Shown here in pieces: positions 43,653 through 53,800 of a DNA stretch of 64,000 nt. The notes under the pieces were generated by a model. The model did no database searches. It worked only from the letters and a program-made list of their open reading frames with translations, and was not told where the DNA came from. Origin of the DNA: an uncultured bacterium (GTDB lineage Bacteria; Myxococcota_A; Polyangia; Polyangiales; Houyiibacteriaceae); the NCBI GenBank assembly GCA_938024995.1, contig CALJDU010000027.1, positions 1 through 64,000 of the forward strand, read 5' to 3'. The stretch's first letter is position 1; every line of letters begins with the position of its first letter. Made by a program: the position numbers and the translations under genes.

Positions 43653-44582
43653 ATGGCCCGGCGCCGTTCCCTCAAGAGTATCTCGACGCCGATCACGCTC
43701 GGCGCGGTCAGCGTACCGATTTGCTTGGCGTTGCTGGTCGGCTGGGTCTTGCTCTTCGCGCAGCGGCTGGCGGGCGGCAGCGCCGCGATCGCGCCGTCGG
43801 TCTGGCTCCTCGCGGTCGGCGCGGTCTCGTTCGTCGTCGTGATGGTGGTGCTGGTGTTGCTCAGTTACTTCTTGGTCCGCGAGATCTTGGAAGTGCGGCG
43901 CCAGGACAGCTTCATCGCGTCTGTGACGCACGAGCTGAAGAGCCCGCTCGCGTCGCTGAAGCTTCTGCTTGAGACGCTCGATCGAGATGAGCTGCAGGAG
44001 CCAAAGCGGCGCGAGCTGCGCGTGATGATGCTTGATGATGTCGACCGTCTCTCTTCGTTCATCGATGACGTTCTCCAGGCGAGTCGTCTCTCCTACGATC
44101 AACGCGGCACGAACCTGACCGAGGTGCGGCTTCAAGAGCTCGTGATGCGCGTCGTGGCGACGGTGTCCGGTCGCCACAAGCTCGGCGCGGACGCGGTGGA
44201 CGTCGAGGTGGACGACGCGTTCGTGTTGCAGACCGATCCCGCCGCGCTTGAGATCGTCTTGAAGAACCTCATCGACAACGCCCTTAAGTACGGCGGCAAA
44301 AAGGGAGGCGTCGCGGTGCGCGCGAGCCGGGCAGAGGGACGGGCCATCGTGGAGGTCGAGGACCAAGGCATCGGGATCCCGAAGAAACACCTCAAGCGCG
44401 TCTTCCAGCGTTTCTACCGCGTCTCCAGCACCACCGTGCGTGAGCGACACGGAACCGGGCTCGGTCTCTTCGTCGCGTCTTCGTTGGTCAAAAACCTCGG
44501 AGGTTCAGTCGTCGCTTCCTCCGATGGAGAAGGGCACGGTACGCTCATGACCGTGACGCTGCCGGACGCGCTCGAGGCTTGA
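43653..44582 (+). CDS. Sensor histidine kinase
   Basis: The 309-residue kinase has two membrane helices (about 15-35 and 50-74) with a very short extracytoplasmic loop between. The dimerisation/phospho-acceptor H-box comes next, SVTHELKSPLASL with H93, then a catalytic domain with NLIDNALKYG, EDQGIGIPK and GTGLGLFVAS. A HAMP domain is not evident. The small loop suggests that the sensor partner lies elsewhere, and the membrane protein encoded immediately upstream is a candidate. The stop overlaps nothing but is two bases from the response regulator ATG. Confidence 0.88.
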   Translation: MARRRSLKSISTPITLGAVSVPICLALLVGWVLLFAQRLAGGSAAIAPSVWLLAVGAVSFVVVMVVLVLLSYFLVREILEVRRQDSFIASVTHELKSPLASLKLLLETLDRDELQEPKRRELRVMMLDDVDRLSSFIDDVLQASRLSYDQRGTNLTEVRLQELVMRVVATVSGRHKLGADAVDVEVDDAFVLQTDPAALEIVLKNLIDNALKYGGKKGGVAVRASRAEGRAIVEVEDQGIGIPKKHLKRVFQRFYRVSSTTVRERHGTGLGLFVASSLVKNLGGSVVASSDGEGHGTLMTVTLPDALEA

Positions 44583-44584
44583 AG

Positions 44585-45307
<723 letters not shown>

Positions 45308-45349
45308 TTTTTTCTTGGGTTCACGTCCTTTATTTGGGAGTCTCCAACG

Positions 45350-46156
45350 ATGGGCGCACCCACCTGGAAGACAACTCCCTCGAAGGTGACTGGTGTCTCT
45401 CTTCTGGCTGAGAACCGACGATATGATTCGTCATTTCGGTACGTTCTCAATGTCACGCTGCTGACGCACTACAAGAGCGCCGCCCGAATTCAGGTCGGAA
45501 CAGAGGAGTTTCACGTCGAGAACGCTGTGGTCTGTGTCCCACGGGGCGAAGTCCTCGCGGGAAGCGCGGGACAGATGATCCACTGCGACGCTCTGCTCGT
45601 TGAGTCATCCGCAGAGGCGACCTTGATGCAGCAGCTCGAGATGTCGGAACATCATCTTCATCGACCGTGGGTGATGGATGACGCCGCGGTCGTTGAACAG
45701 TTCAAGTCGCTCCGAGACGTCGTCGTTCGCCAGGACGAAGTCGACGCGCAGCGTGAGCGGATCGCGAAGTTCTTGCTCTCCTCGGCTGGGGCGACACCTG
45801 CCTCGTCGTCGCGCCCCAAGGTGGTGAGCGCCGCGATCGCGGACATGCGCGCCAACCTCGCGAGCTCGATCAACCTCGCGACGCTCTCGGAACGGAACCA
45901 GATCAGCCGCTTTCATCTCATCCGCGTGTTCAAGCGCGCGATGGGGATCACGCCGCACCAATACCTTATCCACCTCCGGGTCGCAGAGGCGACGGATCGC
46001 TTGCTCCGCGGTGAGACGAACCTCGCCGAGATCGCGACCGCTTGCGGATTCGCGGACCACAGTCACCTCCATCGGCACTTCAAGAAGATTGTCGGAATGA
46101 CGCCCGGCCAGTACCGCGAAACGAAGCTCGGCGGCTTGATTCCGCAGGATTTCTGA
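45350..46156 (+). CDS. AraC-family transcriptional regulator
   Basis: The 268-residue protein has an unknown N-terminal sensing domain of about 155 residues. Its C-terminus is a pair of helix-turn-helix motifs: about 170-215 (MRANLASSINLATLSERNQISRFHLIRVFKRAMGITPHQYL) and 220-258 (LAEIATACGFADHSHLHRHFKKIVGMTPGQYR), the AraC signature. The gap from the response regulator is 42 bases with a GGGAG ribosome site, so both may share a transcript. It probably regulates a neighbour such as the transporter downstream. Confidence 0.88.
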   Translation: MGAPTWKTTPSKVTGVSLLAENRRYDSSFRYVLNVTLLTHYKSAARIQVGTEEFHVENAVVCVPRGEVLAGSAGQMIHCDALLVESSAEATLMQQLEMSEHHLHRPWVMDDAAVVEQFKSLRDVVVRQDEVDAQRERIAKFLLSSAGATPASSSRPKVVSAAIADMRANLASSINLATLSERNQISRFHLIRVFKRAMGITPHQYLIHLRVAEATDRLLRGETNLAEIATACGFADHSHLHRHFKKIVGMTPGQYRETKLGGLIPQDF

Positions 46157-46214
46157 CCGCGGGACGAGCGGTTCTGTCCAGTCGCGCAGCGATTTAAGCG
46201 CGCGTTTCGGAACT

Positions 46215-46231
46215 GTCACACGCGGTCACAC
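46215..46231. promoter_or_regulatory. Direct repeat upstream of the transporter gene
   Basis: GTCACAC occurs at 46215-46221 and again at 46225-46231, a ten-base period with a CTGTCAC version of the first copy. The pattern is like a half-turn-spaced activator site and superficially like a Pho box, though Pho boxes have an 11-base period. It lies before the PiT-like gene and after the AraC regulator. Confidence 0.3.
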
Positions 46232-46275
46232 ACTCGTTGGTCGCCACGGGTCGGAGCAGGTGTGATCACTTAAGC

Positions 46276-47409
46276 GTGATAAGCGCGGACGCGATTCCGA
46301 AAACCAACGAGGCTCCCGATCTCCGGGTCTCTCCCTCGCTCCCGATCGGCGCGCTCGCGCGGATGAAACAAGAGCGCGGCTTCGCCGGCTTCCTCTTGCT
46401 CGCGACGGTTCTCGTCGTCATGACAGCGGGAACGCCGGACGTCGCGCGGTGGGTTGGGTTCTTGATCGCGGCCTACGCGGTCGTCGCCAACGACAGCATC
46501 CAGACCCTCGGGACGTTTCTGTCGTCAAACCGCGACCGTCCGTGGTGGCAGCTGTGGTTGTTTATCGCGAGCATCTTCGTCGTCACGGCCTGCTTCAGCT
46601 GGGTGAGCTACGGCGGCGACGTTTCCTATGAGCGACTGGCCGCGAAGGGGTTCGAGACCGCGCCGAGTTCGTTCACGATGCTGCAGGTCGGCGCGCCGCT
46701 CATTCTCTTGATCCTGACACGGCTCGGGATCCCGGTGTCGACCACCTTCCTTCTGCTGACCACGTTCGCGACCGAGGTCTCGAGCGTCGGCAAGGTGTTG
46801 ACCAAGAGCTTCATGGGGTACGGCGTCGCGTTCGCATCCGCGATCGTTCTGTTCTTCGTGGTCGGCGGCATGATGAAGCGTTTCACGTCCACGCAGGCGC
46901 ACCCGCTCTGGCGCCCGCTTCAGTGGACGACGACCGGTCTGCTCTGGTCCGTCTGGATCATGCAAGACGCCGCCAACGTCGCGGTCTACCTCCCGCGCGC
47001 GCTCAGCCCGCTTGAGCTGGTGGCGTTTCTCTCCGCGATCGTCGTCGGTCTCGCCTTCATGTTTCGTCGCCGCGGCGAAGCGGTGCAGAAGGTCGTCGAG
47101 GAGAAGTCGATGGTCACCGATGTGCGCGCGGCGACCGTGATCGACTTGGTCTACGCAGGCGTCCTCTACTACTTCAAGATCCACTCGAAGGTCCCGATGA
47201 GCACGACCTGGGTCTTCATCGGCTTGCTCGCGGGACGAGAGGTCGCCCTTTCCCTCCGCGCGACCTCGACCCGCGCTCTCCCGGGCGTCGCGCGGTTGAT
47301 GGCCAAGGACCTGCTCTATGTCACGGCGGGTCTGGTGATCTCCGTGGCCGTCGCGATGCTCGCGAACGACGGTTTTCGCCGCGAGATCCTGACCCTCTTC
47401 GCTGGCTGA
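46276..47409 (+). CDS. PiT-like polytopic membrane protein, putative inorganic anion/phosphate transporter
   Basis: The 377-residue protein (start GTG at 46276, or ATG at 46363) has about ten hydrophobic helices. Two segments resemble the paired signature of the PiT family: VANDSIQTLGTF in the N-terminal half and GIPVSTTFLLLTTFATE later. These match the ANDVANA and PVSTTH type motifs in position and character but with changed residues, so it is a distant member, possibly with altered substrate. The preceding AraC regulator and two-component pair could regulate it. The start and substrate are uncertain. Confidence 0.6.
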   Translation: MISADAIPKTNEAPDLRVSPSLPIGALARMKQERGFAGFLLLATVLVVMTAGTPDVARWVGFLIAAYAVVANDSIQTLGTFLSSNRDRPWWQLWLFIASIFVVTACFSWVSYGGDVSYERLAAKGFETAPSSFTMLQVGAPLILLILTRLGIPVSTTFLLLTTFATEVSSVGKVLTKSFMGYGVAFASAIVLFFVVGGMMKRFTSTQAHPLWRPLQWTTTGLLWSVWIMQDAANVAVYLPRALSPLELVAFLSAIVVGLAFMFRRRGEAVQKVVEEKSMVTDVRAATVIDLVYAGVLYYFKIHSKVPMSTTWVFIGLLAGREVALSLRATSTRALPGVARLMAKDLLYVTAGLVISVAVAMLANDGFRREILTLFAG

Positions 47410-47569
47410 CGCGGAAGGCGCCAGGCGCCGCGTCGTTGACGCTCGCGCTTCGCTCCCCACCCGACCGCGTCCGTAGGTTTCGGAAGCGCGGCTCCGTTGA
47501 CGTTTGCGCGATTCTCGATCACTTTTGCGCGTCCTCGGAGCCGTTCAAGAGAGACAGAAAGAGAGAGCC

Positions 47570-49054
47570 ATGCCGAAGTTCGCCGCCACCTCCTACGAGT
47601 TCACGCCCTATGTCGACGCCAAGAATTGGATCGGGGGAGAGTGGGTCGACTCGGCCGGTGGTCAGACCATGGACGTCATCAACCCGCGCCACGGCAAGGT
47701 CATGGCGAAGGTCACGCTCGGCGGCATGCCTGACGTCGATCAGGCGGTGAAGGCGGCCAACGCGGTCGTCGGGGACTGGCGCGACCGCCCGATGCGCGAG
47801 CGCGCGCAGGTCATGTACCGCTTGAAGCAGTTGATGGAGCGCGACGTGGACGAGCTCGCGTGGCTGGTCAGTCACGAGAACGGCAAGACGTTCAACGAGT
47901 CCAAGGCCGAGGTGCTCAAGGGCATCGAGTGCGTGGAGTACGGGTGCGCGTTGCCGAACCTCGGCGCGGGCACACAGCTCGACGTCAGCCGCGGGGTCAA
48001 CTGCCGCATCGTCTACGAGTCCCTCGGCGTCTGCGGCGGCGTCACCCCGTTCAACTTCCCGAACATGGTTCCGCTCTGGATGATCCCGCAGGTCCTGGTC
48101 GGCGGGAACGCGTTCATTTTGAAGCCGAGCGAGCAGGTCCCGCTCTCATGCATCCGGCTCGCTGAACTGCTCCAGGAAGCAGGCCTCCCAGACGGCATCT
48201 TCAACATTGTCAACGGCGCTAAAGACGCGGTCGAAGCGCTCTGTGACCACCCGGGCATCGACGCGGTCGCCTTCGTCGGCAGCACGCGTGTCGCCAAGCT
48301 CGTCTACGGTCGGGGAGCGGCGACCGGGAAGCGCATGCTCTGCCTGGGCGGCGCCAAGAACCACTTGATGATCGTTCCCGACGCGGACCTTGAGCTCACC
48401 GCGCAGAACGTCGTCGCGAGCTTCACGGGCTGCGCCGGACAGCGCTGCATGGCGGCGAGTGTCTTAGTCGCGGTCGGCGAGGTGCAGCACATCATCGACG
48501 AGATCGCGACGCAGGCCAGTAAGCTCGTGGTGGGCGAAGACATCGGCGCGATCACGAACACGGAGTCGGTCGCGCGCATCACGGGTTACATTGACCGAGC
48601 GGAAGGCGACGGCGCGAAGCTGCTCGTCGACGGGCGCGGCAAGGCAGCCGACGCCGGCGGCTACTGGGTCGGGCCGACGCTGATCGACAACGTCCCGGCG
48701 GGTCACCCCGCGGCGAGCGAAGAGATCTTCGGACCGGTTCTCTCCATCGTTCGCGTCGACACGGTCGACGAGGCCATCGCGCTCGAGAACAGCAACGCCT
48801 ACGGCAACGCGAGCTCGATCTACACGACCAACGGCGAGGTCGCGCGCTACGTCACGGAGCGCGTCGAAGCGGGCATGGTCGGCGTCAACATCGGCGTCCC
48901 GGTTCCGCGCGAGCCGTTTGGTTTCGGCGGCTGGAACCACAGCAAGTTTGGCCAGGGCAACATCACCGGATGGGACGGCTTCCGGTTCTGGACGCGCGTT
49001 CGGAAGATCACCAGTAAGTGGGCGCAGCAGAAGGACCAGACCTGGATGAGCTGA
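47570..49054 (+). CDS. mmsA: Methylmalonate-semialdehyde dehydrogenase, CoA-acylating
   Basis: The 494-residue enzyme is an aldehyde dehydrogenase of the MmsA/IolA branch, which turns methylmalonate semialdehyde and CoA into propionyl-CoA with release of carbon dioxide in valine or inositol breakdown. Diagnostic segments are YESLGVCGGVTPFNFPNMVP, FILKPSEQVP, LGGAKNH and the catalytic cysteine in FTGCAGQRCMA. The FNFP variation and absence of the usual glutamate fit that branch. The ATG at 47570 follows a purine-rich ribosome site. Confidence 0.92.
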   Translation: MPKFAATSYEFTPYVDAKNWIGGEWVDSAGGQTMDVINPRHGKVMAKVTLGGMPDVDQAVKAANAVVGDWRDRPMRERAQVMYRLKQLMERDVDELAWLVSHENGKTFNESKAEVLKGIECVEYGCALPNLGAGTQLDVSRGVNCRIVYESLGVCGGVTPFNFPNMVPLWMIPQVLVGGNAFILKPSEQVPLSCIRLAELLQEAGLPDGIFNIVNGAKDAVEALCDHPGIDAVAFVGSTRVAKLVYGRGAATGKRMLCLGGAKNHLMIVPDADLELTAQNVVASFTGCAGQRCMAASVLVAVGEVQHIIDEIATQASKLVVGEDIGAITNTESVARITGYIDRAEGDGAKLLVDGRGKAADAGGYWVGPTLIDNVPAGHPAASEEIFGPVLSIVRVDTVDEAIALENSNAYGNASSIYTTNGEVARYVTERVEAGMVGVNIGVPVPREPFGFGGWNHSKFGQGNITGWDGFRFWTRVRKITSKWAQQKDQTWMS

Positions 49055-49077
49055 CGCTCGCTTTCATGACCCCGCGA

Positions 49078-49099
49078 GGACCCCTCCTGTGAGGGGTCC
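49078..49099 (+). terminator. Hairpin after mmsA
   Basis: A perfect nine-base stem (GGACCCCTC with GAGGGGTCC) has a CTGT loop, placed 24 bases beyond the mmsA stop. There is no T tract after it, so it may be a rho-assisted or mRNA-stabilising hairpin rather than a simple intrinsic terminator. The rest of the 49055-49268 gap shows nothing. Confidence 0.5.
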
Positions 49100-49268
49100 G
49101 GTCAAGGCGCCGGCCCGCCTGACGAGTCCAGCGATCAATCCGCGTGCGGCGTGATCGAGAAAGGGAGCGGACTCGTCTCGTGCGCCTGACGCCACGCGAA
49201 GTCTATGCATCACGCGTCGCTCATGTTCGCTTCCGGAACTTCTTCGTCGCGCGACTGTCTCTCCTCGC

Positions 49269-49628
49269 GTGCTTGTCCTCGCCTGCTCACTGTTGCTGAC
49301 CGCGGTCCCGATGCGGATCGACACGAACTCCTTTCGCCAGGTCTTGCGCGACGCGACACCGAGCGTGCGTCGCTGCGCGCTGCCCAACGGCCGCTACGTG
49401 GTCCAGCTCGAGATTGACCGGACCGGGAAGGCGATCGCGGTGGACGTGAGCGCGCCGGTGGGGTTGACGGTCGCGCAGGAGTCATGCGTCGAAGGGGTCT
49501 TTACGCGTCCCCGCTATCCCGCGGGGGTGCCCGACGTGGTGCGGCGCTCCTACTCCCCGTTTCGCGCCACCACATCACCGCGGTCGATTCGACTCCGCTG
49601 GCCGTTTTGGGTCACTCCGGCGCGCTGA
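49269..49628 (+). CDS. Small secreted protein with AgmX/TonB-C-like domain
   Basis: The 119-residue product has a short hydrophobic N-terminus (VLACSLLLTAVP) from a GTG start. A region of about 65 residues follows (RRCALPNGRYVVQLEIDRTGKAIAVDV, then CVEGVFTRPRYP). That region resembles the small C-terminal domain of the AgmX/TonB family, in which two Cys flank the strand. The tail after about residue 97 overlaps the end of the convergent AlaX-like gene by 17 bases. The role is unknown; an envelope protein partner is plausible. Confidence 0.5.
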   Translation: MLVLACSLLLTAVPMRIDTNSFRQVLRDATPSVRRCALPNGRYVVQLEIDRTGKAIAVDVSAPVGLTVAQESCVEGVFTRPRYPAGVPDVVRRSYSPFRATTSPRSIRLRWPFWVTPAR

Positions 49629-50823
49629 GGGTGTCTCTCGCGACCGCGTCCCAGTCGATCGCGGGAAAGCGTCCTTCGGCGTTGGTCGGTCGCCCACCGC
49701 CGCGTCCGCCACAAGCCGCCGCCGCGCGTTTCAAGAAGCCGCCGCAATCAAAGTCGCTCTCCTTGCCGCGCAACGTGATGATGTGGAGACCCTGTTCGAC
49801 GGGCGCCGCGAGGAGCGCGACGCGATCGCCGGTCGCGACTTGTTTGGCGATCGCGCGGAGCAGGTCGACCGGGACGGGGAGGGTCGCGATGACTGGACTC
49901 GTCGCGTTCACCAGCTCGGCGGCTCGCGCTTCCGCGAACGAGGCGCGCAGCTTGCCAAGCTCAGTCTTCATCTCGGCGATTTGTGTCTTCTGCTTTTGGA
50001 AGATGCCGGAGACGTCGTTGACGCCGCAGGTGAGACCCCGCGCGAGCTCACGCAACGTCTTCGACTCTGCCGCGAGCAAGGAGCGGGCGCGCGCGCCTGC
50101 CTCGAAGATGACCCGGCTCCCGCCTTTGTATCCCTGCACCTCCAGCACCTTCACGAAACCGATCTGTGCGGTGCGGGTGCAGTGCGTCCCGCCGCACGGG
50201 GTCACGTCAAAGCCGTCCACAACGACGACGCGCACGGGGCCGGCGACCTTGATCTCGCGCCGGAGGTTCATCGACTCGAGCTCTTTGGCTTCGGGGAAGT
50301 AGGCGCGCACAGTGACGTCTTGGTCGACGAGCGCGTTGACCGTGTTCTCTGCGTCGGCGATGGCGCGCTCGCTGAGCGTCTTGTCGAGATCGATCGTGCA
50401 CACGTGATCGCCGAGGCGTGACGAAACGGTTTCGGACCCGCGGTCCGCGAAGGCGCGAGAGAGCATGTGCTGGCCCGTGTGGATCGACATGTTCGCGCGG
50501 CGGCGGTCCCACTGGATCTCGCCTCGGACCGATGTCGCGATGTCAGGGAGCGCGCCGTCCTCGAGGACATGAAGCACTTGGTCGCCGACGACCTGCACGT
50601 CGACCACGCGGTACTCGCGCTTCCCAGCGGTGAGCGCCCCAAGGTCGGCGAGTTGTCCTCCAGATTCGGGGTAGAAGGCCGAGCGCCGGAGGACAACCGC
50701 GCGTTGCTCCCCGACCGCGGCGTGAGCGACGACCTCGGTTTCGAAGGTCTGGAGAAAGGGCTCGTCGTAGTAGAGACGCGCGGCGCGCAAGGCGTCGCTG
50801 GAGGCAGCAGCGGGGGTCGTCAT
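49612..50823 (-). CDS. AlaX-like alanyl-tRNA editing protein with DHHA1/C-Ala region
   Basis: The 403-residue protein has the editing-site zinc motifs HTGQHMLSRAF (HxxxH, about 115-125) and CGGTHCTRTAQ (CxxxH, about 209-220). These hydrolyse Ser- or Gly-tRNA-Ala mispairs in AlaX and alanyl-tRNA synthetase. A coiled segment and a C-terminal DHHA1-like part follow, ending in CGGRGGGRPTNAEGR, as in the C-Ala domain of AlaRS. No aminoacylation domain is present, so it is a freestanding editing factor of the AlaX-II type. The next gene is unrelated. Confidence 0.85.
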   Translation of the reverse strand: MTTPAAASSDALRAARLYYDEPFLQTFETEVVAHAAVGEQRAVVLRRSAFYPESGGQLADLGALTAGKREYRVVDVQVVGDQVLHVLEDGALPDIATSVRGEIQWDRRRANMSIHTGQHMLSRAFADRGSETVSSRLGDHVCTIDLDKTLSERAIADAENTVNALVDQDVTVRAYFPEAKELESMNLRREIKVAGPVRVVVVDGFDVTPCGGTHCTRTAQIGFVKVLEVQGYKGGSRVIFEAGARARSLLAAESKTLRELARGLTCGVNDVSGIFQKQKTQIAEMKTELGKLRASFAEARAAELVNATSPVIATLPVPVDLLRAIAKQVATGDRVALLAAPVEQGLHIITLRGKESDFDCGGFLKRAAAACGGRGGGRPTNAEGRFPAIDWDAVARDTLSAPE

Positions 50824-50853
50824 GGCGGTCGCGACTGTACCTCCGTCGACGGG

Positions 50854-53800
50854 CTAGAGCGGATATGCGTACGCGGCGCCGTCGTCGGGGTTGGTGGCGT
50901 CAGAGAAGATCGAACTGATCAGCAGGACCGGCGCGGAGGTACGCCCGGCCGACACCCGACCGCCGAACCCAGCGAGCAACGAGCCGCGCTCACCGGCCAC
51001 GATCGCGTAGGGCGTGACCTCGATCGCGCCGCTCACGAAACGGTGCACGCGGACGCCCCCGGTGTTTGACTCGCCGTTGATCGCGGCCTGTGTTCCGCCC
51101 GCCGCGAACCCATCGGTTCCGCCCGGGCCGATCCCGGGGACGAACGTGAGCCCGGTCGCGAGCAGCTCGCCCGCGTCGCTCCCGCTGAGCTCCAGCGCCA
51201 CGGAGTCGGTGAGGGTGTGCGGGCCAGGAGCCGAGGCCGCGGCGCGGATCCGGCTGCCGAGCAAAACGTAGACGCGACCGACCTCTCCCGCCCCGTTTCG
51301 GAAGTCGGGACCGCCGACCAAGAGGTCGGGGATCCCATCGCCGTCGACGTCGCCGCCGCCCGCGAGCTCTTTGCCAGACTGCGCGTTGGCGTGCCCCGAC
51401 CAGAACGTGAGCGGGGCCGGGCGTGAGGTGCGGGCGCAACCGCCGCTCGGGTTGAAGCCGAAGAAGATGTGGGTGCCGCCTTCGTTGCTGAGGCCTTCGC
51501 GCGCTTGCAGCGGAGCGCCGACCGCCCAGTCGTCGCATCCGTCGGCGTCGACGTCGCCGATGCCCTCGATGCGATACGCGGACTGCGAACCGCCGATACC
51601 GGTCCAGGTACCGTTGTGGTTGCATCGCACAGTCGTCCCGGTGTCGGGGAGGGCGCCGCCAAGGTAGATCGCGAACCCTCCGGAGGTGCCGGTCGGCTGG
51701 TTCCAGTCGCGTGACCCGACCACCGCGTCATCAAGACCGTCGCCGTTCACGTCGAGCACGGCGAGCTCACGGAGACCTCGACCGTTTTGCGGCCCGAACG
51801 CGACCAGCGAAGGCGTCGTCGCGGGGAGTCCGGACGCTTGTCCCTTGAACACCCAGAGCGCGCCCGTGTTGCTGATCGCGCCGTCGCACGAGCCGTCGGT
51901 CGTAAACGTCTCCGGCCATTCCCGTGGTCGGTCTTCCGTCCGCGCCAACACCAAGAGGTCCGTGCGGCCGTCGCCGTCGAAGTCGGCGTGCTTGACGTCG
52001 ATCCCGAACTCATCTGAGGCGCTGTGCAGCGGGAAGTCGCCGTAGGTCGCTGAGGGGGCGGTGTCGTATCCATCCGGACCGTTTTGGTAGATGTGCACGT
52101 AACCGACATCTACCGCGTTGCTTCGATCTCCATGAGTGGCGGTGACGATCATCTCGAGCGAACCGTCTCCGTCGAGGTCGGCGACGTGGGTGGAGGCGCC
52201 GAGTCGCTGGCTCGTTCGTTCCGTCGGGATCATGATCGGCGCGGGGGTGCCCAGGATGAACGTCCCTCCCGCGTCGAAGTCGAGCGCGTCGTAGTACGGC
52301 GCGAACGTGATCAGTTCGTCAGCGCCGTCGTCGTCAATGTCGCCCACCGAACCGAGCCCAGAGCCGAAGCGAGCCTCTTGCTCGGGACCCTCGTAGCTCA
52401 TCGAGGGTTCCATTGCGGGGACCGTGCCGGCCATCTCAAGCACGTCGACACGTCCGCCGCGCGATAGCTCGCTCTCTTCTGAACCCATCGCGCGCGGCGC
52501 GGTGACGATGATCTCGATCTCACCGTCACCGTCTGGGTCAGCGACGGCCACGCTGTTGCCGACCTGGTCAGAGCCACGTGTCCCGAAGTACGACCAGTCG
52601 GCGGTGGTCGGCGACAGAAGCTCGGTTGCCTGTCCAGACAGCGCGCGACCGCGGAAGAGGTAGAGCGCACCGCTGTCGCCGGCGCCCATGGTGTCGCGAA
52701 GAGGCTGCGGCACGAGGATGTCGTCCATCCCGTCACCATCGAGATCGTGGACGACGAGCCGCGCGCCGAACTGGTTGCTGACGTTGCCTTCATCCATCCC
52801 GGCCCACGCGATCGCAGGCGTGGCCTCGAGGCCTCCCGGATCGGGGCCGTCGGCCGGGCGTCCGCGATAGACGAAGACCGCTCCATCGTTGCCGCGCGTC
52901 GGGTGCGGGCGAAGAGCGGTGGCGACCAGATCACAGTGGCCGTCTCCGTCGATGTCTCCGGACGTCATCCACTCGCCGAGGCGGAGGTTGTCATGCGTGG
53001 TGTACCCACCTGCGCCGTCCGGGATCTCACCATAGATGACCGCGTCCGCGCGGGGGGCGAACTCGCCGCCGTAGTTCAGGTAGAGATAGACCGCGCCTTG
53101 CTGGTTCTCGCGCGGTGAGCGACCAAGGTCTTCGGCCTCCGCAGCGCCTAGCGCGAGGTCCACCATCCCATCGCCGTTGAAGTCGCAGGCGGTCAAGGAG
53201 CGGCCCAAGCGGTCTCCGGAGTTGCGCCCGGTGAACAGGATCGAGGGCGAGTCCTCGAAGAGCTGGCCCTCGACACCGCGAAAGATGTGAACCGCGCCAG
53301 CATCGCTTCTCGTGGTGTCCGCGTTGAGCGCGCCAATGATGAGGTCGTCGAGCCCGTCCAGGTCCACGTCCGCCACCTCGATCGCGTACCCGAACGCTTC
53401 GCTGCGGGAGTTGCCAGGGATCACGCGAGCGGGTTCCGTTTCGATGCCAGAACCGGTCCCGCGGAAGATGAAAACCGCACCGTTGCGCGACGCTCGTCGG
53501 CTGGCGTTCGCGCGCCCGATGATCACGTCGTTGAACCCGTCGCCGTCGATGTCGCCGGCTTCGATCGCGAGGTGACCGTTGCTTCGGTCGTGGTCGAACT
53601 GGGCGGGCGCCGTCAACGCGCGGGTCGACGTCACGCGGACCTGCGCCGTATCTCCGGTGAACGAGTCCGTGAACGTCGCCATGGCGTTGAGCGCATCGCT
53701 CGCCACCAGCTCTCCGTCGCTCACAGTGAGCCCAGGCGCGCCGGTGACGGTCACTTCTCCGCTGCCGCCCTCGAGCGGGACGGGCATCCGTGAGCCAACT

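Noticed and set aside
46215..46231. Calling the direct repeat a Pho box
   Set aside because: The period is ten bases instead of eleven, and only parts of the consensus are matched.
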